Shown here: piece by piece, positions 15,176 to 19,395 of the stretch
Layout: the number at the start of each line of letters is the position of its first letter
How positions within the stretch are numbered: the first letter of the stretch is position 1
Origin: Dehalococcoidales bacterium
GTDB taxonomy: Bacteria > Chloroflexota > Dehalococcoidia > Dehalococcoidales > Fen-1064
NCBI GenBank assembly: GCA_028712845.1
Contig: JAQTPO010000022.1
Location: 1 to 19,395, forward strand
DNA: 19,395 nt
Direction of reading: 5' to 3'
The notes under the pieces: model-generated
The model's database searches: none
The model's input: the letters and a program-made list of their open reading frames with translations, nothing else
What the model was told of the DNA's origin: nothing
Position numbers and translations under genes: made by a program

Positions 15176-16192
15176 ATGAAGAAAAAATCTAGTAGCTGGA
15201 AATCCCTTTTAAAAGCAGACCAGACTGACTGGCTGATGGAGAGCAATAATCCTTCGGTCAGGTATTTTACGCTAAGAGATATTCTGGATAGAGGAGAAAA
15301 CAACCCCGACGTAGTAGAAACCCGCCGTGAAATAATGACCTCCGGCATCGTGCCACGCATCCTGGAAAAACAGAACGAAGACGGCAGTTGGGGAGTGCCG
15401 GAAGATTTCTATATCCGCTCGAAATATAAAGGCACCGTCTGGAGCATCATTCTACTGGCAGAACTCGGGGCGAATGGCAGTGATGAGCGTATCAGAAAAG
15501 CCAGTGAGTTCATTCTGAAGAATTCTCAGGACCGGAAGAGCGGCGGGTTTTCTATCCAGGGAACCGCCAACAATGGCGGGAACCACAGTACGGTTATCCC
15601 CTGTCTCACCGGAAACATGATCGGGAGTCTAATCAGATTCGGGTATTTAAAGGATTCCCGGTTGCAGAGAGGAATCAACTGGATTACTACCTATCAGAGA
15701 TTTGATGACCGGGTGAACACTCCGCCTGCGGGTTGGCCATATGATAGCGCCTATGGTTGTTGGGGTAAACATACTTGCTCTATGGGCGCGATTAAGACAT
15801 TGAAAGCCTTATCCTGGATTCCGGAAGAGGCAAGGTCGCCGGAGGTAAAAGAAACGCTCTTAAAAGGTGCAGAATATTTCCTTCAGCACCACGTTCATAA
15901 GAGGAGTCATACTCCGGATAAAGTATGCAAACCAGGCTGGCTTAAGTTCGGGTTTCCCCTGATGTACCAGACAGATGCTATGGATATACTGGGCATCCTG
16001 GTTAAACTGGGGTACCGTGATAATCGGATGCAGGATGCTATCGACCTTACGCTTTCAAAACAGGATGCGCAGGGTCGTTGGGTAATGGAGAAAAGCTACA
16101 ATAATCGCTTTCTCGTTAGCGTAGAAAAAGACGGTGAACCGAGCAAATGGCTGACATTAAATGCAATGAGAATATTAAAGAATATATACTAG
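15176..16192 (+). CDS. Terpenoid-cyclase/prenyltransferase-like toroid protein of unknown function
   Basis: A 338-residue soluble protein with helical-repeat features of the squalene cyclase/prenyltransferase (alpha/alpha toroid) fold. QW-like motifs are 'KQNEDGSWG' (65-73) and 'KQDAQGRW' (295-302). Between them are 'YKGTVWSIILLAELG' (84-98), 'CLTGNMIGSLIRFGY' (143-157), 'WPYDSAYGCWGKHTCSMG' (187-204) and 'HHVHKRSHTPDKVCKPGWLKFGFPLMYQTD' (from 238). The conserved-looking Cys and His (C143, C195, H199, C201, C251) could bind metal. No DxDD or other cyclase acid motif is seen, so it is probably not a triterpene cyclase. Similar proteins are often labelled 'nitrogen fixation protein NifH', but there is no P-loop or Fe-S signature, so that name is wrong. 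It starts 43 nt after hisF and may share its transcript. Confidence 0.75.
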   Translation: MKKKSSSWKSLLKADQTDWLMESNNPSVRYFTLRDILDRGENNPDVVETRREIMTSGIVPRILEKQNEDGSWGVPEDFYIRSKYKGTVWSIILLAELGANGSDERIRKASEFILKNSQDRKSGGFSIQGTANNGGNHSTVIPCLTGNMIGSLIRFGYLKDSRLQRGINWITTYQRFDDRVNTPPAGWPYDSAYGCWGKHTCSMGAIKTLKALSWIPEEARSPEVKETLLKGAEYFLQHHVHKRSHTPDKVCKPGWLKFGFPLMYQTDAMDILGILVKLGYRDNRMQDAIDLTLSKQDAQGRWVMEKSYNNRFLVSVEKDGEPSKWLTLNAMRILKNIY

Positions 16193-16211
16193 AAGTTCGG
16201 TTTACCGCCGC

Positions 16212-16240
16212 TTGACAAGACAACCCACTAAATATAAGCT
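16212..16240 (+). promoter_or_regulatory. Predicted promoter of the cation antiporter gene
   Basis: TTGACA (16212-16217) is a perfect -35. Possible -10 boxes are TATAAG (16233-16238, 15-nt spacing) or TAAGCT (16235-16240, 17-nt spacing). GAGGTG (16261-16266) precedes GTG 16279 by 12 nt. Confidence 0.45.
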
Positions 16241-16278
16241 TTATTCTAAGCGGTTACCTTGAGGTGTGAGCCCGGTCT

Positions 16279-17346
16279 GTGACCAAACAAAAACAAAAGT
16301 GGCATTTTCATTTTCTTGACGCCTTTCTCATATTTGTTCCGGTATCGATTGCGTTATATTTCCTGCATGTCAACGCTCTTTACTCATTTCTTGTGACAGC
16401 AGCCGCCCTGGCTGGCATTACCCATCTGATGGCAGAATCGACTAATATTATTGCCCAAAGGGTCTCCAACACAATTTCTGCTCTCATCAACGCCACCTTC
16501 GGCAACGCCGTGGAACTTTTTATTGCCATTTTCTCCCTCCGCGCCGGCTTATTCGAACTGGTGAAGGCTTCCATCACCGGTTCAATCATCCTCAATGTGT
16601 TGCTCTTAATCGGGGTATCGATGCTTGCCGGCGGTTTCAAATACAAAGAACAGAAATTTAATAAGGATTCGGCAGGCCTTTCCTCGACGATGTTGATTGT
16701 GGCAGTGGTGGGTCTGGCATTGCCGTCAATGTACAGTATGGTAGTAGGCGCACCTGCCCGTCAGTTGAGCCTGGCAGTGTCTATCATTATGGGAATTGTC
16801 TATCTGCTCAGTCTTATTTACACGCTGGTGACACACCGGCATTTGTTCGTCGTGGAACGGCAGTCACCGGAAGAAAACCATGATAGATGGTCAGGACGCG
16901 CCTCTGTAGCTGTTCTGCTTATTGCCACCCTGCTGGCAAGTTTTGAATCATCATTCCTGGTAAATACGATTCAACCGCTTCTCAGCCAAACCGGTTTCAC
17001 GGAAAGCTTTATGGGGCTGGTATTCGTGGCTTTCCTGACCAATATCCCGGAAATCTCCAGCGCTATGACTTTTGCCCGCAAAAATAATATGACCTTATCG
17101 CTGGAAATCGGCATGAGTTCCGCCTTACAAATCGCGCTCTTCGTTGTGCCTATTCTCATCCTGATTAGTCCGCTACTGATAAGCGGCGGTTTTGACTTGG
17201 TATTCACCCCGTTTGAGCTGGTGGCGGTAGTAATAACAGCAATGATTGCTAATTACATCGGTTCGGACGGAGTTTGCCATTGGGTAGAAGGGGCACAGTT
17301 GATGGCGGTCTATCTGCTTATTGCCACGGCTTTTTATTTCTTATGA
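16279..17346 (+). CDS. Ca2+/H+ antiporter, CaxA/VCX1 type
   Basis: A 355-residue membrane protein with about 11 hydrophobic segments arranged as two related halves, the plan of cation/proton exchangers that expel Ca2+ using the proton gradient. The first cation-binding repeat is canonical: 'INATFGNAVELFIAIFSLRAG' around 70-90, with N76 and E79. The second repeat reads 'FLTNIPEISSAMTFARKNNMTLSLEIGMSSALQIALFVVP', with the first residues at 252-262. E258 is kept, but the usual GNAAEH is TNIPEI. The central acidic linker of this family is short here (about 193-205, 'ERQSPEENHDRW'). The start is GTG 16279, which gives the normal short cytoplasmic N-terminus. It is probably monocistronic. Ion specificity cannot be fixed from sequence. 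Confidence 0.88.
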   Translation: MTKQKQKWHFHFLDAFLIFVPVSIALYFLHVNALYSFLVTAAALAGITHLMAESTNIIAQRVSNTISALINATFGNAVELFIAIFSLRAGLFELVKASITGSIILNVLLLIGVSMLAGGFKYKEQKFNKDSAGLSSTMLIVAVVGLALPSMYSMVVGAPARQLSLAVSIIMGIVYLLSLIYTLVTHRHLFVVERQSPEENHDRWSGRASVAVLLIATLLASFESSFLVNTIQPLLSQTGFTESFMGLVFVAFLTNIPEISSAMTFARKNNMTLSLEIGMSSALQIALFVVPILILISPLLISGGFDLVFTPFELVAVVITAMIANYIGSDGVCHWVEGAQLMAVYLLIATAFYFL

Positions 17347-17351
17347 AATAT

Positions 17352-17380
17352 TTGTATTATTGCCGTATATTTAATAGAAT
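17352..17380 (+). promoter_or_regulatory. Predicted efp-epmA promoter
   Basis: TTGTAT (17352-17357) and TAGAAT (17375-17380) have ideal 17-nt spacing. The -10 matches consensus at 5 of 6 positions, the -35 at 3 of 6. AGGAGTG (17410-17416) is the efp ribosome site, 10 nt before ATG 17427. Confidence 0.45.
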
Positions 17381-17426
17381 ATTAAATCAATAGGGATACC
17401 CGGAGTGATAGGAGTGTGAATTAACA

Positions 17427-17993
17427 ATGGATATTTCTGATGTGCGTAAAGGCACCAAACTAATGATAGACAATGTTCCTTATAACGTTGAAGAAGCGGA
17501 GTTCATGAAACCCGGTAAAGGGAGCGCAATTTATCGATTCAAACTGCGTAATCTGGTTGACGGCAGCAGTATGAACCGTACCTACCATTCCGGTGAAAAG
17601 TTCACCGGCGCTAATGTTTCCACCCGTGAAGGACAATTCCTTTATCGCGACGGTAGCCACTTTATATTTATGTCCACCGATAATTATGAGCAATACACCA
17701 TCGATGAAGCGTTGCTCGGTGATAAGAGCCATTTCTTGAAGGAAGGGACAATCGTTACTACCATGATGCTCGAGGAGAAACCTCTGGACATCACTCTACC
17801 GATTTTTGTTGAATTAAAGGTAATGAAGAGCGATGTCGCTACTAAAACCGATACAGTTACCGCGCAGATGAAAGCCGCCACATTGGAAACAGGTTATCAA
17901 GCCGATGTCCCGACATTTATCAAAGAGGGCGATATTATCAAAGTTGATACACGTACAGGGACTTATGTGGAACGAATTGTCACTAAGAAATAA
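17427..17993 (+). CDS. efp: Translation elongation factor P
   Basis: A 188-residue EF-P, the same length as the E. coli protein. It binds between the P and E sites and rescues ribosomes stalled on polyproline. The three domains are visible: N-terminal KOW-like (about 3-60), central OB (about 67-122, 'FLYRDGSHFIFMSTDNYEQY') and C-terminal OB (about 130-186, 'ATLETGYQADVPTFIKEGDIIKVDTRTGTYVERI', from 151). The tip loop reads 'EFMKPGKGSAIYRFKLRNL', and K31 in 'PGKGS' is the residue modified with beta-lysine in the EpmA pathway. The next gene, 2 nt downstream, is an EpmA homologue, so K31 is very likely lysylated. Both loop prolines and glycines flanking the Lys fit that pathway and not the rhamnosyl-Arg or unmodified types. 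Confidence 0.97.
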   Translation: MDISDVRKGTKLMIDNVPYNVEEAEFMKPGKGSAIYRFKLRNLVDGSSMNRTYHSGEKFTGANVSTREGQFLYRDGSHFIFMSTDNYEQYTIDEALLGDKSHFLKEGTIVTTMMLEEKPLDITLPIFVELKVMKSDVATKTDTVTAQMKAATLETGYQADVPTFIKEGDIIKVDTRTGTYVERIVTKK

Positions 17994-17995
17994 AA

Positions 17996-18931
17996 ATGAC
18001 TGATGACGAACGTCAGCGGCTCAAACAGTTAACCCGCAATCTTAAGCGCCGCGACTTTATTTATAAGGTAATTCGCGCATTTTTCCATTGGCAGGGTTTC
18101 CTTGAAGTTGAAACCCCTGTTCGTTCACCCGCTATTGCCCCCGAAAAAGAAATCATCCCGATTGAGAGTGGAGATTGGTTTCTTTCCACATCTCCTGAGC
18201 TTTATATGAAACGCTTGCTCGCTGCCGATTATGATAAAATTTTCCAGTTTAGCCATTGTTTCCGCAAAGATGAACGCGGCAAATATCATAACCCTGAATT
18301 TACTCTGCTGGAGTGGTACCGCAAAGACACCAGCTACGAACAAATGATGAAAGACACCGAACAATTAGTGACGACAATTGCTTATGAGCTTGGATTGGGG
18401 ACCGCTTTGCAACTACGCTATTGTGACAAAACGATTGACCTTTCTTTGCCGTGGGAACGAGTCACCGTTTCCGAGGCTTTCAAAAAGCTGGCGGGATGGG
18501 ACCCTGTGGTTACGCCGGAGCCGCAACGTTTTGACGAAGACACGGTTCTGAAGGTTATCCCTAATCTCAATCCGAACCGTCCCACATTTCTAGTAGATTA
18601 TCCCTCGCCGATGGCTTCGCTAGCCAGGCTGAAGCCCGATAACCCGCATGTCGCTGAACGCGCTGAGGTGTTTATCGGCGGGCTGGAACTGGCAAACGCT
18701 TACAGTGAACTTGTGAATCATGGAGAACAAGAGAAACGCTTCCAAAAAGAAATCGAGCATATCAAAAAAACTCAAAACAGACATGCGCCAATGCCCGAGA
18801 AATTCCTGAAAGCAGTCCCCAATATGCCTGAATGCTCCGGCATTGCACTGGGAGTGGATAGATTGGTAATGCTTTTCTGCAATGCCGCTTCGATAGATGA
18901 AGTCATCCCATTCCCGGTAGACGAAGCGTAG
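17996..18931 (+). CDS. epmA: EF-P--(R)-beta-lysine ligase (LysRS-like, no anticodon domain)
   Basis: A 311-residue class II lysyl-tRNA-synthetase paralogue that lacks the N-terminal anticodon-binding domain (E. coli EpmA is 325). Class II motifs: motif 1 around 'FFHWQGFLEVETPV' (29-42), motif 2 'FSHCFRKDERGKYHNPEFTLLEWY' (from 85) and motif 3 'SGIALGVDRLVML' (281-293). The Ala at 284 matches the EpmA residue (A298 in E. coli) that makes room for beta-lysine, where true LysRS has Gly. It activates lysine or beta-lysine as adenylate and joins it to the EF-P tip lysine. The gene starts 2 nt after efp with no distinct ribosome site, suggesting translational coupling. The partner aminomutase EpmB that makes beta-lysine is not in the window. 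Confidence 0.93.
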   Translation: MTDDERQRLKQLTRNLKRRDFIYKVIRAFFHWQGFLEVETPVRSPAIAPEKEIIPIESGDWFLSTSPELYMKRLLAADYDKIFQFSHCFRKDERGKYHNPEFTLLEWYRKDTSYEQMMKDTEQLVTTIAYELGLGTALQLRYCDKTIDLSLPWERVTVSEAFKKLAGWDPVVTPEPQRFDEDTVLKVIPNLNPNRPTFLVDYPSPMASLARLKPDNPHVAERAEVFIGGLELANAYSELVNHGEQEKRFQKEIEHIKKTQNRHAPMPEKFLKAVPNMPECSGIALGVDRLVMLFCNAASIDEVIPFPVDEA

Positions 18932-18964
18932 CTAAAACTACGTAATCTCTTAACCACAGACAAA

Positions 18965-18998
18965 AAAAGAGACCTGCCTGAAAAGGCAGGTCTCTTTT
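18965..18998. terminator. Bidirectional intrinsic terminator
   Basis: AAAAGAGACCTGCC (18965-18978) and GGCAGGTCTCTTTT (18985-18998) are perfect 14-bp inverted repeats around TGAAAA. The A-run on the left and T-run on the right provide T-tracts for both strands. It separates epmA (plus, stop 18931) from the pyrophosphatase gene (minus, stop 19016). Confidence 0.9.
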
Positions 18999-19015
18999 CT
19001 ATTTAATCCGGAAGT

Positions 19016-19395
19016 TTACTTCTTTTTGGGAGGATTATTCTTATTGGCGGGAGGAGGGGTCTGTTTCGCCGGAGCGCTTGCTGCCGGTTTAGATGCAGGA
19101 ATTGCTTCAGGAACAGGGGTTCCTGTAAGCGAGACTTCTTTCTTACTCTGCATAATAGCCCAAGCTACTACTGCCAGTAAAACCACAGCGACAATAATCA
19201 CCCCCCAGTTTACACCAGTGCTGTATTTGACTATGATGGGTGCCACAATGACGCTAACCATGTTAACGACCTTAATCATCGGGTTCAAAGCAGGACCGGC
19301 GGTGCCTTTAAGCGGGTCACCGACGGTATCGCCGACAACACCTGCTTTATGGCGTTCACTGCCCTTACCGGTATTGGCTTTCAAGTCACGGGGTT
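19016..19395 (-). CDS. hppA: Membrane-bound ion-pumping pyrophosphatase, C-terminal fragment
   Basis: About the last 126 residues of a membrane pyrophosphatase that couples PPi hydrolysis to H+ (or Na+) export. The frame is open at the right edge of the window; the TTG at 19384 is internal and not a start. The diagnostic segment '[32 protein letters not shown]' begins near 19350, followed by two hydrophobic stretches ('[10 protein letters not shown]' and '[19 protein letters not shown]'). The '[12 protein letters not shown]' variant resembles K+-independent H+ pumps such as that of Rhodospirillum rubrum. Two points are odd. The usual 'DP.KDT' is 'DPLKGT', losing an aspartate thought to position the attacking water. 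And the last helix is followed by a 45-residue tail rich in Pro, Ala and Lys ending 'NNPPKKK', longer than usual. Confidence 0.92.
   Translation of the reverse strand, partial: PRDLKANTGKGSERHKAGVVGDTVGDPLKGTAGPALNPMIKVVNMVSVIVAPIIVKYSTGVNWGVIIVAVVLLAVVAWAIMQSKKEVSLTGTPVPEAIPASKPAASAPAKQTPPPANKNNPPKKK

Noticed and set aside
18092..18119. Inverted repeat CAGGGTTTC...GAAACCCCTG inside epmA, resembling the candidate NrpR half-sites
   Set aside because: It encodes the conserved class II motif 1 region (GFLEVETPV), is not near a promoter and has a 9-nt spacer unlike the other sites.
1..19395. CRISPR arrays, tRNA or rRNA genes, insertion sequences, phage or toxin-antitoxin genes
   Set aside because: Both strands were read for regular direct repeats, transposase or integrase motifs and tRNA-like features; none was recognised.

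Overview
The window reads as chromosomal DNA from an anaerobic, probably Dehalococcoidia-like member of the Chloroflexota. That placement is an inference. It rests on a bacterial gene for NrpR (a nitrogen repressor known mainly from Euryarchaeota) beside a type III glutamine synthetase, a membrane pyrophosphatase, a long IPT/TIG-type surface protein with a C-terminal membrane anchor, and a terpenoid-cyclase-fold protein that databases often mislabel 'NifH'. Gene density is high, there is no sign of mobile DNA, and no tRNA, rRNA or CRISPR array was seen.

Layout. 1-197 is the DNA-binding end of an OmpR-family response regulator. 198-11015 is a nitrogen-assimilation region, all on the plus strand: promoter and operator, a 38-residue single-helix membrane microprotein, amtB1, amtB2, a P-II protein overlapping amtB2 by 4 nt, type III glutamine synthetase (glnN), a 355-nt regulatory gap, type I glutamine synthetase (glnA), glutamine-dependent NAD synthetase (nadE), nrpR, and a small metallophosphoesterase. 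A strong inverted-repeat terminator separates this from a convergent gene for a secreted, repeat-built surface protein (11108-13132, minus). Its promoter lies in a 582-nt AT-rich gap. 13715-15132 carries hisH and hisF. Then come the toroid-fold protein, a Ca2+/H+ antiporter, an efp-epmA pair, a second bidirectional terminator, and the C-terminus of a membrane pyrophosphatase (minus, running off the window).

How the genes fit together. Ammonium enters through two channels, is fixed by two unrelated classes of glutamine synthetase, and the glutamine is used by NadE (and HisH). P-II and NrpR are both 2-oxoglutarate sensors by family, so the cluster appears to carry its own post-translational and transcriptional controls. 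An identical 11-mer (AAACAGGTTTC), embedded in palindromic sequence, lies just downstream of the predicted promoters of the amt cluster and of nrpR. A weaker relative lies in the glnA promoter. I read this as a candidate bacterial NrpR operator with autoregulation. The most interesting points are this circuit, the unannotated microprotein at the head of the amt cluster, the divergent P-II T-loop lacking the usual Arg47, and an Asp-to-Gly change in the pyrophosphatase active-site motif.
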